64,000 nucleotides of DNA from DATEHG01 sp041691295 (GCA_041691295.1 JBEPVA010000001.1:7503-71502), one strand, 5' to 3'. Positions 35,101 to 43,790 are shown, numbered from the stretch's first letter. Translations and numbers: made by a program. Notes: generated by a model not told the origin, from the sequence alone.

Positions 35101-36912
35101 GGTACTGTCATGGTAGAACCAGGTCTTGGTGCCCAACCCCAAGTGCATTGACCGAGTGGGCTGCCCGAACCGGTCCACCCAGAAGGTGACGGCATCGGAC
35201 AGCCCGCTCAGGGGGCCATCATATTGAGTCGTCAGCCCCAGGCTATCGGTCGTCAGGGCCAGTGCCCCCAGCCCGTTCTCGTCCCAATTCGTGATATACG
35301 AGGTCTGGAACTGAGCCCCGGCTGAATCAGCCTGCACCTCCACCTTGGTCAGTCTGGCGGAGTTGGCATAGGTGAACCTGGTGACTGCGGTATCAGCCAG
35401 GGTGGTATGCGCCTGTCTGGGATAGGACCGCCAGGTCATCCGGCCACCGGCGTCGTACCCGAACCGAGTGGTGTCGGTGGCACCCGGCTGAATCAGGCTG
35501 GTCAGCCGGCCACTTGCGATCGTCGCCTTGAGCTGTCGCCCGGTCGGATCGGTAATCCCCTGGAACACCGCCGTCCCGCTCCATTGCAGCGTGTATTTCA
35601 GGGAGTCGGTGCCGTTCGGCGGCACCACGATCGAAATCAGACGGGTTTGGCCATTGACGGTGCCCCAGTTGAAGGTGGTCACCGCCTTGGCACGATTCGT
35701 CGTTGACCGGTGACGCCCGGTCGGGTCGAATCGGACCGATGCGCCATGCTTGAGGTTGCGGAGATACCACTTGCCCCCGGTGCCGGTGTAGTAGATCAGG
35801 CTATCGGGCGCATCCCCCGGCGCCGCCTGGAATACGGTGTCCCCCGGCAGTTTCTTGCTGTAGACGCGCAGCGAGCCATCGCCCGCTGCCCAGATGCGCT
35901 TCGTCGAGTCCCCTGGGACGGTCAGGATCTGCTCCACACCCAGGAGCGACCATCCCTGCCCGTACTCGCTGGCCGAGCGATTCAGCACCAGAACTTTGCC
36001 GGTGGCGGTATCGATCCTCGGACCCGACGCATAGGTATTCGTGACGATGAGCGTGTCGGGATAGTAGCCAGTCGCAATCCCCGTCATCGATCGACCGAAG
36101 ACGACCTGTTGGGAATCTGACCACGGCGCGCAAGGCGAGCCGGTGCAATTCGAATTGTAGGCCGGCGGGGCCATGAAGAACGAGTCCTTGAGCCCCGCCA
36201 GTTTCAGCACTCCGATGACATTGGTCGGCAATGCGATGGTGCTGGCCTCCACCACCCGCGCGGGCACCAGCACCAGCCCGACCGCAGCCGCGGAGTTATA
36301 GTAGAGGGTGGGACTCCGGTCCTTGCCGAGAGTCCGGTAGGCTGGCAGGCTGGCGGTCACGAAGAGATCTCCACACGAAATCCCCGCACTCTCCCCGGCG
36401 CCGAGCGTCAGGCAGAGACCCCGATCAACGTTGGCCACATTGGTATCGACCAGCCGGATCGACGCGTACCCGCTCGCGGCCACGACAATGGTCCGCGATC
36501 GGTTGGGCCCGCCGGCATCGTTCACGGAGACCGAGGCACCGGCGTATCCGGAACCCGTGGTCGCTGAGGTGGCATAGGTGATGGTAAGGGTGATGACCTG
36601 ACCCGCGGTCAACGTCGCCGTGGCGGGCGTCACCGAGCTGCAGGTCACGGGGCCGCTCTGGACGCAGCTCATATCCACCGACCGGCCGCCGGTCGACACA
36701 TTCTTGATCTGTTCCTGAAAGGTGAACGGTCCCGAACTCGGCAGGCGGTTGGGCTCGTATTGCGGCGTGCCACCCACGAAAACCACGTCATCGCCGAGGG
36801 CGTTGGTGTGAACTTGTGCGGCAATCGGTCCTGGCGCCAAGGCAATAAGAAGCCCCAAGAGCCTCAGCGAGACCCCACCAGACCAGACGGGTCCGCCCGC
36901 GCGACGTGTCAT
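32179..36912 (-). CDS. RHS/YD-repeat polymorphic toxin with metallopeptidase-like C-terminal tip
   Basis: The 1577-residue protein starts at ATG 36912 with GGAG seven bases upstream. It has a Sec signal (LGLLIALAPGPIAAQ), an Ig-like domain near 45-150, and many YD repeats of the form YDxxGRL between roughly 330 and 1250. The RHS core ends DPFGLK at residue 1443. The 134-residue tip has the zincin motif HETAH (His1535, Glu1536, His1539) and Glu1561 in ANENIIRAELG. RHS shells enclose the tip and release it after self-cleavage at the core. The coupled downstream gene is the candidate immunity protein. The tip is lower in GC than the shell. Confidence 0.85.
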   Translation of the reverse strand: MTRRAGGPVWSGGVSLRLLGLLIALAPGPIAAQVHTNALGDDVVFVGGTPQYEPNRLPSSGPFTFQEQIKNVSTGGRSVDMSCVQSGPVTCSSVTPATATLTAGQVITLTITYATSATTGSGYAGASVSVNDAGGPNRSRTIVVAASGYASIRLVDTNVANVDRGLCLTLGAGESAGISCGDLFVTASLPAYRTLGKDRSPTLYYNSAAAVGLVLVPARVVEASTIALPTNVIGVLKLAGLKDSFFMAPPAYNSNCTGSPCAPWSDSQQVVFGRSMTGIATGYYPDTLIVTNTYASGPRIDTATGKVLVLNRSASEYGQGWSLLGVEQILTVPGDSTKRIWAAGDGSLRVYSKKLPGDTVFQAAPGDAPDSLIYYTGTGGKWYLRNLKHGASVRFDPTGRHRSTTNRAKAVTTFNWGTVNGQTRLISIVVPPNGTDSLKYTLQWSGTAVFQGITDPTGRQLKATIASGRLTSLIQPGATDTTRFGYDAGGRMTWRSYPRQAHTTLADTAVTRFTYANSARLTKVEVQADSAGAQFQTSYITNWDENGLGALALTTDSLGLTTQYDGPLSGLSDAVTFWVDRFGQPTRSMHLGLGTKTWFYHDSTKTPALVTKVVYPHPTTAGATGRVIRMSWNARGNLTQVKDSTKALDGRGNRTSTYAYDTVSTSLVPDSPKSVTDPMGRVTSFFYDSLGFLEHTLDPRTHITKYAVHGAGLNRGVLDSVVDKSVTTWSQYFGTTSVIDQTVRFRYDSVGNLQVTWDAAGMATGYVNDNVGRALDIYDPAEMRTSYKYDALNRVTQARAVTKPVPNYLIPSALASLSTCNAAQVICTLNEWSQDTIPDSLITNYTQGRVGITQVSDPRAVARTYRRDARALLSSEQDDYGASNISFYSTDGLLQTTTLRTGQVIHFSYDASGRLMSRWFGSVTRNSLTTPGDTTNYTYDLIGRVLTTQNRNAKLIQTYFADGALKSKIIASTSAFAPIDTIRYTYDLGGARTSMYHAIQSNDFNNHNPVRDSLAYGYYSQGDLYTITTFLDLVRGNTAAWATSQTFTFIPDELGRRDSIYYPVRHMVVAYDHDIRGVVRRVVSLPGDPPPASNMHGDILKFSLSDNRDAIGRLTNRVMTCDRAQTWMGSECHTSSSLNENDDYLYNWRNMLTKQQSRLDYVSQWKQYDASGNMVWSKDSGGAYVDLKNFQVATGHNRVLSMADSTSGVPRYPLILMSYDANGAREIDSAHAGGGGAGLDTRSRIQFYDASGRMSGMAWAETNLAFNTTGLNSCQYYPDGQLSNPCGAAPKLAYDGDNVAGIFATRVYQVIQGPGLDDPLMAVGQYPVVGSFPEWRTYYFVTDGQGRLLASSDSTGNLQSNPDNNGTVSGWQYSGGTSNSTSFAAGRMNIPQTPEVSMFRNRAYDSRTGRWLQEDPLGVSGGLNLYQFNGNNPAMYTDPFGLKLDVEAGAQMYVDLCRQKSGTCNANLAKLEKSKIVYHIVELGPKDPLPRGKFSGATSGQVVHNQVEIQIKPSDFAGSEGRIHVKVDGVIVLGHETAHALTVTSAGTGCTDGDPCTLANENIIRAELGPEYGQRQP

Positions 36913-37209
36913 AAGGAACTCCGATGGGAGGCGGTGGAGGAACCGGGCCGCTCAGCCACTCATCCGGCCAAGCACGACAGACCGCACATTCAGTTGACTC
37001 ACGAATCGACGCCACGATATTGCGTCGTGAGCCTCCGGAGAACAACTACCGTCGATGGTAGGGAAGAAAAACCGAACAAGATGCCATTCCGAGAACAGCG
37101 GCGGGAGCAGGATTTTTCGTCGTTCCAGGGCTTCCGGGATCAGGCCATCTCACTCTCTGCGAAACCCGGCTGGCGGAATCTGCGCCGATAATCACAGGAG
37201 CTCCTCTTC
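36913..37209. other. Divergent intergenic region before the RHS gene
   Basis: 297 bases separate the RHS gene (minus) from the SnoaL-like gene (plus). It must hold both promoters; no clear pair of hexamers stands out. I see no gene. Confidence 0.5.
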
Positions 37210-37599
37210 ATGGCAACCACCACCGACCAGAACAAGCAGAACGTCTGGGCCTTCTACGACCTGGCCTTCAACCAGCAGCAGCCCGAGCAGGCGGTCCAGC
37301 GCTACCTCGGCGCCAGCTACAAGCAGCACAACCCGATGGCCGCCGATGGACCCGAGCCGTTCATCGGCTTCGTCCGCTGGATCACCGGTGAGAATCCCAA
37401 GCTGCGATTCGAGAAAAAGCGGATCATCGCCGAAGGGGATCTGGTCACGGTGCACTCACACCTGGTCCCGGCCCCCGGCGCCCGCGGCACCGCGGTCATG
37501 GACATCTTCCGGCTGGACGGGGACGGCAAGATCGTGGAGCACTGGGATGTGCTGCAGGAGGTGCCCGAGACGGCCAAGAACGGCAATACGATGTTCTAG
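37210..37599 (+). CDS. SnoaL-like / NTF2-fold protein
   Basis: The 129-residue protein has AGGAGCTC eight bases before the ATG. It matches the SnoaL-like family: VWAFYDLAFNQQQPEQAVQRYLG, YKQHNPMAADGPEPFIGFV, and DIFRLDGDGKIVEHWDVLQEVPE. These cone-shaped cystatin-like folds bind small hydrophobic molecules and include polyketide cyclases and isomerases. No signal peptide. The substrate cannot be read. Confidence 0.9.
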   Translation: MATTTDQNKQNVWAFYDLAFNQQQPEQAVQRYLGASYKQHNPMAADGPEPFIGFVRWITGENPKLRFEKKRIIAEGDLVTVHSHLVPAPGARGTAVMDIFRLDGDGKIVEHWDVLQEVPETAKNGNTMF

Positions 37600-37632
37600 G
37601 AGCGCCCGTTAGCGGCAGTTAATCGTGCAGGG

Positions 37633-38790
37633 CTAGTTCGGAGGAAAGGCGAAGGCGCGGATCAGATACTTCGTGAAATAGTCTGTATAGAGGTAGTAAA
37701 AACGCTGCAGCATCGCGAATGCGATGCCGAGGAACAGTGGTGGGATAACAAGAAGCGCGAAACGCTCATCCACTGAAGTCCCACCAAGTAGGTCACCTTG
37801 GGAATACCACCAGATGAGTCCGTATAGGAAGGCAAGGTAGAACGCAGTCGCGATGTTCCTGGCAAAGCTGTATAACCGCAACCAGTTCAGCAGCGCCGGT
37901 ACAGTTGCCGGATCGGACCGGCGCAAAAATATGAAGGCATTCCAGAAGGCGGAAGAGCCGTCACCGGTCCAGGCCGCACCAAGGAGCTTTGAAAGATTCT
38001 CGACAAATTTCTCCTGCGTGAGAGAATCGATCAAGCGAGTACTTTCTGATGCTGCGCCCAAGATCCTGGTAATCACCCGAGAAGGCCAAGAAAATGCACG
38101 TAAGGCCGTCCGCGCGGCCAATAGGGCCCAGTTCGCGATAGACAACTGAAGAAGCTGCGCCCGCCTATAGGAATCAGCCGTTGAGAAAAGCTTCGTTATC
38201 CCCCTACACACAATCGCAGCTACAAGGACTATTGCAAGCACGAGAGCGGTCGTTTGAATCGGGTCTCCATTCCAAGTTGGCAGCAAATTCTCAAGGGGCG
38301 CCGGGATCAGGACCCTAAGCGGCTTGGCACTCGCTGGGCTGAGGTAGCGAACCACAAGATAGAAATTCAACCAGAACATCATCCCACGGTAGAAGTCACG
38401 GCCGTCGAGCTGGTCTTGGCTTGGCTTGTCTCTCCCCAAGAATTGAAGTATCGGGTACCCGTGTCCTTTCGCGATGTACATGCGGTCAATTGTTATTGCG
38501 GAAATAGATGCAATCACGTGGCCGACGACGTAGGCGAGTAGAAGCAGTGAACCAACGATCAGGGCGTCGGTGAGCCAGGAGCTACTTGTGTTAACTAAGA
38601 AAAGCGCACCAACCGTGGAGTAGAGGGGCGTCTTAGGCGCACAGTGTGCTGCACAGACGTGTGCCGCCGCAAGCCATTCGAAGGCCGTCACACACGCAAG
38701 AAAACACGCCCCCGGAACGAAGTATCCAAGGACGTCATACGCGTCAAACGGAGATTTGGCCGCTGAAATAGCCGAGTCGTCTGTACTCAA
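37633..38790 (-). CDS. Multi-pass membrane protein of unknown function
   Basis: The 385-residue protein has about five or six membrane spans: FVPGACFLACVTAFEWLAAA near 30, DALIVGSLLLLAYVVGHVIAS, MMFWLNFYLVVRYL, TALVLAIVLVAAIVC and YLAFLYGLIWWY with a last VIPPLFLGIAFAML. It starts MSTDDSAISAAKSPFDAYDVLGYFVPG. It is lower in GC than the surrounding housekeeping genes. A gene for a small one-span protein lies just upstream on the same strand. No family is recognised. Confidence 0.65.
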   Translation of the reverse strand: MSTDDSAISAAKSPFDAYDVLGYFVPGACFLACVTAFEWLAAAHVCAAHCAPKTPLYSTVGALFLVNTSSSWLTDALIVGSLLLLAYVVGHVIASISAITIDRMYIAKGHGYPILQFLGRDKPSQDQLDGRDFYRGMMFWLNFYLVVRYLSPASAKPLRVLIPAPLENLLPTWNGDPIQTTALVLAIVLVAAIVCRGITKLFSTADSYRRAQLLQLSIANWALLAARTALRAFSWPSRVITRILGAASESTRLIDSLTQEKFVENLSKLLGAAWTGDGSSAFWNAFIFLRRSDPATVPALLNWLRLYSFARNIATAFYLAFLYGLIWWYSQGDLLGGTSVDERFALLVIPPLFLGIAFAMLQRFYYLYTDYFTKYLIRAFAFPPN

Positions 38791-38847
38791 GCAGGGGTCC
38801 TGTTGATGACAGCCGAGTGTGATCAGTCTCGGACTTGCTCGATCCGA

Positions 38848-39138
38848 TTACTCGACCTTGGGCACGTTTCCCAAATTGTCATTGGATCGATCGAGAATTC
38901 GACGATACACATTGTGTGCGATTGGCCAGGACATGCCACCTGTCACGAGTCCTATTGGGCCACTCAACAAGCTGCCAAGCACAGCAAAGAGAAGCGCCCC
39001 TCCAGCGATATCCGCTGCAGAGGACGGGGTGGGGCCCATAAGCGAGCGTTGAGTTTCGATTGGTTTCGAACCAGTACCAGGGCCCGAGGTACTTGCAGTC
39101 GAACCAGTGGAGGGCTTATCGATGAGGCCGGTAGCCAT
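38848..39138 (-). CDS. Small hypothetical membrane protein
   Basis: The 96-residue protein starts at ATG 39138 with GGGAG upstream; an ATG at 39243 lacks support. After a Ser/Thr/Gly-rich N-terminus (KPSTGSTASTSGPGTGS) there is one span (GGALLFAVLGSLLSGPIGLVTGG). It lies 57 bases upstream of the multi-pass gene on the same strand, so they may form one unit. Confidence 0.5.
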   Translation of the reverse strand: MATGLIDKPSTGSTASTSGPGTGSKPIETQRSLMGPTPSSAADIAGGALLFAVLGSLLSGPIGLVTGGMSWPIAHNVYRRILDRSNDNLGNVPKVE

Positions 39139-39324
39139 ACATTGCTCCCGAATGATCCTGTGAGAACGCTCAGAGAAACGCGGGGCCCCCAATAATGGGG
39201 TGCCGGCCAAGATTCCGAAAGGGTAAGGGGGTATCGTCGACACGTCCGGCGATCAAGCGCCCAGGTTGTCCCCAATTTGGGCGCCTTGTAGGTCCCCCAT
39301 CCCCAATTGGGTTTAGGAGTTGGT

Positions 39325-39942
39325 TCAGACCGTGGCCGTCGAATGCCGCCGCCGTGCCACCTGGTCCCCGATGGCCCGCAGATCGACCATGGCTCTGGCA
39401 TACGGACGGAGCTGTTCGGAGACGATGTCCAGGTTGCCGATCAGGAGCACCTTCACGTTGTCATGCTCCACCAGGTGCTGCACCACCTCGGCAAAGTCAC
39501 CGTCGCCGGCAGCCAGGAGCAGCGTGGTCCAGCCCCGCCTGGCATGGGACCGCACCAGGTGGAATGCAAAGCCGATATCGGCCGCCTTCTGATGAATGAA
39601 TTCGTAGGGCACCCCGGACTGGGGATGCACCACCGTGCCGCCACCCATGCCAAGCGGCCAGTTCAGCCGGCGCTTCTCGGAGGGATACAGCTTGACCCGG
39701 AGCCCTGGCCCGTTGGGCGGCGGAAAGGCCAGGGCGTTGTGAAAGGCGCTCTGCCGGGCGGACAGCGGATCGCCCTCGGCGTGGAAGTAATAGGCATCCT
39801 CGATGCCGTCGGGGGTACCCGCCGCGGCACACTGCGATTCGAGATACTGCCGGAGCTTCAGGTAATCGAGGTGATCATTGCGCTGGAGCCTGCTCCAGCA
39901 ACGATGCACAAAAGCGCCATCGACGAACCATGCCACCGACAT
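39325..39942 (-). CDS. NYN domain (PIN-like) RNase protein
   Basis: The 205-residue protein starts at ATG 39942 with GGGAG upstream; a longer frame back to 40008 has no ribosome site. It has the NYN fold acidic residues: Asp in AWFVDGAFV, and Asp pair in LLAAGDGDFAEVV, with VKVLLIGN. NYN proteins (LabA/Limkain type) are Mg-dependent ribonucleases that act on structured RNA. The DUF116 gene lies 108 bases upstream on the same strand. Confidence 0.85.
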   Translation of the reverse strand: MSVAWFVDGAFVHRCWSRLQRNDHLDYLKLRQYLESQCAAAGTPDGIEDAYYFHAEGDPLSARQSAFHNALAFPPPNGPGLRVKLYPSEKRRLNWPLGMGGGTVVHPQSGVPYEFIHQKAADIGFAFHLVRSHARRGWTTLLLAAGDGDFAEVVQHLVEHDNVKVLLIGNLDIVSEQLRPYARAMVDLRAIGDQVARRRHSTATV

Positions 39943-40050
39943 GACGCCGCTCCCTGGGGGGTCGAACCGTCCGACCGGATATGTATACGGGTTATCTAGC
40001 TGGTACACCGGAGGGAGCTCAACTGCTGGCCGGCAGGGCGCCGGCCCCGA

Positions 40051-40851
40051 TCAGGCGACGTACGACTTGACCCACTGCTCCAGCTGGGCCAGGTCCAGCC
40101 CGGCATCCTTGCAGGGGCCGCTGGGCAGGGTCATGGTCAGCCCCAGGACCGGCACCTTTCCGGCCACATCGTGCAGACCGCTGACCATATCCCGCTCGCA
40201 GGCCACGGCCACCACCGCCCGGGGCCGCCGCTCCCGGATAACCCGGCGGGCCAGCTGGCCCCGGGTGGCCACGAAGACCGGCACCTCGTACTTGCCGGCA
40301 ATGGCCAGCACCCCATCGAGTGCCGCCTTGGACAGGCAGCGCGGAATCAGCAGCAGCAGTTCCCCCCGTCCCACCTTCCGCCCCCGCTCGGCGGCCAGTG
40401 CGTTGTAGACCTTGACCGAAGCGTTCTCCACCCAGTCTCGACGTCCGAAACGCTCGGCAACCCGCGAGGTGAGCCGCATCAACCGGAGAAAGGGACCACG
40501 CTCGGCCAGCCGCTCGGGCAGCAGCGGATGACGAAACGCAAAGGAGAGCACCAGCAGCAACCACCAGAGCCAGAGCAGTCCGCTGATTACTCCGAGCGAA
40601 ATCCAGGCTACCGATGGGAGTATGGGATTGAGGAGCGCCAGCCGAGGGGCGAGCAGGAACAGTACGAGTGCGGCCAGGCCGAGGGCGGTCGCCATGGCGG
40701 CGGCGGACCAGAGGAAGAAGAGAGGCGGCGCCGAATCGTAATTGCCGCCATCGGGAAGGGGCTGACCGTCCCACTCGTCCCATTCGTGGCCGAGCCGGCG
40801 GTCAACGTCGATATGGATGAGCTGGGCCCGGGGTGCGCTGTCGGTTGTCAC
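40051..40851 (-). CDS. DUF116 membrane protein
   Basis: The 266-residue protein has two N-terminal spans (PPLFFLWSAAAMATALGLAALVLFLLAP; VAWISLGVISGLLWLWWLLLVLSF). A cytoplasmic domain begins with LLLLIPRCLSK and contains VFVATRGQLARRVIRERRPRAVVAVACERDMVSG. These segments match DUF116 proteins. Several cysteines (PRCLSK, VACERD, PSGPCKDAG) are conserved and may bind a cofactor. The promoter is shared with the divergent flavoprotein gene. Confidence 0.85.
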   Translation of the reverse strand: MTTDSAPRAQLIHIDVDRRLGHEWDEWDGQPLPDGGNYDSAPPLFFLWSAAAMATALGLAALVLFLLAPRLALLNPILPSVAWISLGVISGLLWLWWLLLVLSFAFRHPLLPERLAERGPFLRLMRLTSRVAERFGRRDWVENASVKVYNALAAERGRKVGRGELLLLIPRCLSKAALDGVLAIAGKYEVPVFVATRGQLARRVIRERRPRAVVAVACERDMVSGLHDVAGKVPVLGLTMTLPSGPCKDAGLDLAQLEQWVKSYVA

Positions 40852-40881
40852 AGGGTGAAAGGGTTTCCCCCAAGCCGTTGC

Positions 40882-40911
40882 TTGTCAAGGGAGAATCGGG
40901 CCGCCTAGCTT
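40882..40911 (+). promoter_or_regulatory. Candidate promoter for the FAD-linked oxidase gene
   Basis: TTGTCA (40882-40887) and TAGCTT (40906-40911) are 18 bases apart. Transcription from this pair would begin within two or three bases of the ATG at 40921, and no Shine-Dalgarno is visible, so the mRNA may be leaderless. Confidence 0.4.
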
Positions 40912-40920
40912 TCCTTATAT

Positions 40921-42579
40921 ATGCCGAGACCACCAATACTTCGGGGTTTGTTCCGGAATGACCCCCGGGCCAGGGCCGCGTACTCCGAAGGGGCTGGAAT
41001 TCACCGGATCATCCCAGAGGCCATTGCCCGGCCGGCCGACATCGCTGATCTGCAGGCACTGGTGCGCTGGGCGGCCGACCATGCAACCGCGTTGATCCCG
41101 CGCGGCGCCGGCAGCAGCATGGCTGGCGCAGCCATCGGCGAAGGCATCATCGTCGATCTCACGGCCATGGAGCCGCGAGTCCTCACCATCGATCCGATCG
41201 CTCGCCGGGCGCGGAGTTCCGGCGGAATGACCGTGGCCGAACTCAACTCCAGAGCCGCAGAGCACGGATTGCGGATGCCGGTCGAGCCGTCGAGCAGCCG
41301 CTGGGCCACGCTGGCGGGAGTAGTGGGGACCAATGCTGCCGGCGCCCGAAGCCTCCGCCTGGGCAGCGTCCGCCGCTGGGTCAGGAGTCTGGAGCTGGTG
41401 ACCGCCGATGGAGCGATCGACCGCACGACTCGCGATGTGACTGACAAGCCGGCGAGTGGAATCGTCAGTCAATTCGAGCGGCAGACCGCACCCGGCCTCA
41501 GGGCCAGCAGCAATCTGATCGGCCACGCCTTTCCTCACACCCACAAGAACTCGGCTGGCTACGCGCTCGATGCCTGGCTCGAGAGCTGGCAGGCCATTGA
41601 CCTGCTGGTCGGCAGTGAAGGAACGCTGGCCGTTACTACTGGAATCGAATGGGAACTCGAACCGATTCCTCCCGCCCGCAGCGCGGTCCGTGTCGCCCTC
41701 GATGACCTGACCACCCTGGGTGACGCCGTCAGCGCCCTGCTGGCGCTCGATCCTTCGGCGATCGAACTGCTCGATCGCACCTTTCTGGACCTGGTTCGGC
41801 AGCACCGCGGCAGCGCCGCACTGCCTGAGCTTTCAGCCGGCACCGAGGCCATCCTGCTGGTCGAGTTCGAGGGCACGACGGGGGAGGCAGTCCGGCAGCG
41901 GGCCCAATCGGCGGTGGCCCTGGTGGCGCCCTGGTCGCGTGATGTGTCGATCGCGCTCACGCCGGCGGCAGAGGAACAGCTCTGGCACCTGCGCCACGCC
42001 GCCAGTCCGATCCTGGCGGGGCTGTCGGAACGGCGCCGCTCGGTCCAGGTCATCGAGGATGGCTGTGTGCCGGTGGCCAGGCTCGGGGCCTACATCGAAA
42101 TCGTCCGTGCCGAGGCGCTGGCTCGCGGGCTGCAGGTGGTTATCTTCGGCCACGCCGGAGACGGCAACATCCACGTCAATCTGCTGCCGGACCTCGACCG
42201 GGCCGACTGGACCCGGCAGCTCACCAGTCTGTTCGAGGCGGTCAATGCCGCCGTGATCCGCCTCGGCGGTACCGTGAGCGGTGAACATGGCGTTGGCCGG
42301 CTCCGGGCCGGATGGATGGAGCGGCAGTACGGGCCTGAGGTCGTGGCACTGTTCCGACAGATCAAGCAGGGGTTCGATCCGCGGGGAATCCTCAATCCGG
42401 GTGTCATCCTGCCGGACGGGCAGCCGCCGATTGCCAGGCTCAAGTTCGACCCCGGTGCCCAGCCGATTCCGGCCGATATCGTCCGGGCACTACGCAGCAT
42501 CGAGCGGGACGGGGGCTATGCCCTGTCCCGGATGGCCATAGCCGACCAGACCACCGACCCTCACCCAGCCGCGTCATGA
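40921..42579 (+). CDS. FAD-linked oxidase (GlcD-type, glycolate/lactate oxidase subunit)
   Basis: The 552-residue protein has a VAO-type FAD domain (VRWAADHATALIPRGAGSSMAGAAIG; TLAGVVGTNAAGARSLRLG) and a C-terminal substrate domain ending FGHAGDGNIHVNLLPDLD and SGEHGVGRLRAGWMERQYG. It should oxidise a 2-hydroxyacid such as glycolate or D-lactate. The partner subunits GlcE and GlcF are not present nearby. Its TGA overlaps the ATG of thyX. Confidence 0.92.
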   Translation: MPRPPILRGLFRNDPRARAAYSEGAGIHRIIPEAIARPADIADLQALVRWAADHATALIPRGAGSSMAGAAIGEGIIVDLTAMEPRVLTIDPIARRARSSGGMTVAELNSRAAEHGLRMPVEPSSSRWATLAGVVGTNAAGARSLRLGSVRRWVRSLELVTADGAIDRTTRDVTDKPASGIVSQFERQTAPGLRASSNLIGHAFPHTHKNSAGYALDAWLESWQAIDLLVGSEGTLAVTTGIEWELEPIPPARSAVRVALDDLTTLGDAVSALLALDPSAIELLDRTFLDLVRQHRGSAALPELSAGTEAILLVEFEGTTGEAVRQRAQSAVALVAPWSRDVSIALTPAAEEQLWHLRHAASPILAGLSERRRSVQVIEDGCVPVARLGAYIEIVRAEALARGLQVVIFGHAGDGNIHVNLLPDLDRADWTRQLTSLFEAVNAAVIRLGGTVSGEHGVGRLRAGWMERQYGPEVVALFRQIKQGFDPRGILNPGVILPDGQPPIARLKFDPGAQPIPADIVRALRSIERDGGYALSRMAIADQTTDPHPAAS

Positions 42580-43328
42580 AGATCCTTCGCGATCCCCTGA
42601 TCACCCTGCTTGCCCGCCCCCAGTTCATCGAACCGGAGCATCTGCCGGTCCAGTGGAGGGGGGAATCGACCGACGGCGAGCGGCTGGCCGAGTTCGCCGG
42701 CCGGCTCTGCTACATGAGCCAGCACAATCCGGCGGAGCGGACCACCGCGGAGTACCTCGGCAATATCCTCAAGCAGGGGCATGGCTCGGTCTTCGAGCAT
42801 TCGGTCTACGTGCTGCTGATCGAGGGGATTTCGAGGTCCTGCAGCCACGAACTGGTCCGCCACCGGGCCGGATTCGGCTATTCGCAGCTCTCCCAGCGGT
42901 ACGTGGACGAGTCTGATGCCGCCTTCGTGATGCCGCCGGCCATTCAGGGGGAGGGCACCATGGAAGACGAGTGGCAGCGGCAGGTCGAGTCAGCCCAGGC
43001 GGCCTATATCCAGGGCGTCGACCGGTTGATGACCAAGTACGAGTGGGTCGAGAGCAAGGTCCATCGCCGGAAGATGGCGCGGGAAGCGGCCAGGAGCGTG
43101 CTGCCCAATGCCACCGAGGTGAAGATCGTGGTCAGCGCCAATGTCCGGGCCTGGCGCACCATGCTCGAACTCCGGCTTGGCGAGGGTGCGGAGCTCGAGA
43201 TCAGGCGGATGGCGGTCGCCTGCCTGCGGATGCTGCAGAAGGAGGCGCCTGCCCTGTTTGCCGACTTCGAGATCTACCGGGCGGCGGACGGGACGGAGTG
43301 CGGGAGAGTCGGGTATCACAAAGTCTAG
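42576..43328 (+). CDS. thyX: FAD-dependent thymidylate synthase
   Basis: The 250-residue protein makes dTMP from dUMP using methylenetetrahydrofolate and FAD. The signature RHRAGFGYSQLSQRY begins at Arg95; it carries one extra residue relative to the M. tuberculosis form, a known variant. MSQHNPAERT and QGHGSVFEHSVY match the family. The start overlaps the oxidase stop (ATGA). The final TAG begins a GAGTCGAGGGTCGAGG repeat. ThyX makes thyA unnecessary; no thyA is seen in the window. Confidence 0.96.
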   Translation: MKILRDPLITLLARPQFIEPEHLPVQWRGESTDGERLAEFAGRLCYMSQHNPAERTTAEYLGNILKQGHGSVFEHSVYVLLIEGISRSCSHELVRHRAGFGYSQLSQRYVDESDAAFVMPPAIQGEGTMEDEWQRQVESAQAAYIQGVDRLMTKYEWVESKVHRRKMAREAARSVLPNATEVKIVVSANVRAWRTMLELRLGEGAELEIRRMAVACLRMLQKEAPALFADFEIYRAADGTECGRVGYHKV

Positions 43329-43385
43329 AGTCGAGGGTCGAGGAGCCTGTCCCGAGCGCAGCGAGGGATCGAGGGTCGAGCGAAA
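43324..43385. repeat. GAGGGTCGAGG repeats with the thyX stop codon
   Basis: TAGAGTCGAGGGTCGAGG, then a GTCCCGAGCGCAGCGAGGGA element and another CGAGGGTCGAG unit. The inverted relative lies at 56504-56549 where it ends the DUF3565 gene. Confidence 0.75.
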
Positions 43386-43790
43386 AATCGGCGGATTGAC
43401 TGAGAAATCACCGCATCGGGGGGCTTCGGAGGTCGAGGTCTCCCGTTTTTTGCATCATTGAGCCTCATCTTGCCGATTTTTCGGAGTTGGAAGCCGTCTT
43501 TCAGGGTGATTCAGGCATTTCGAAGGGTCCGAATCCTACTTTCCCCGATGAAATGATCGATCGCACGACGAAATTTCTTCGAGTTGGAGCCCTGCTTTTC
43601 GCTTCGGACCATCGATTGATCGCCTTTTGAGCGTGAAATGGTCGCAAACTCAACAAAATCAACAACAAAACTATTGTGCGATCAGACACTATTTCTTAAG
43701 TTAGTAGTGCAACAGCTAATGAAGCTCGCGTTCGAGCGCTAACACGCTGATAACTTCGGAACGCGGCGGCCATCCTCAACGAGGGATCGA
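43386..43790. other. AT-richer non-coding spacer upstream of the ATP-grasp operon
   Basis: About 400 bases with lower GC than the neighbours and no convincing gene. It must hold the promoter of the following operon. Confidence 0.6.
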
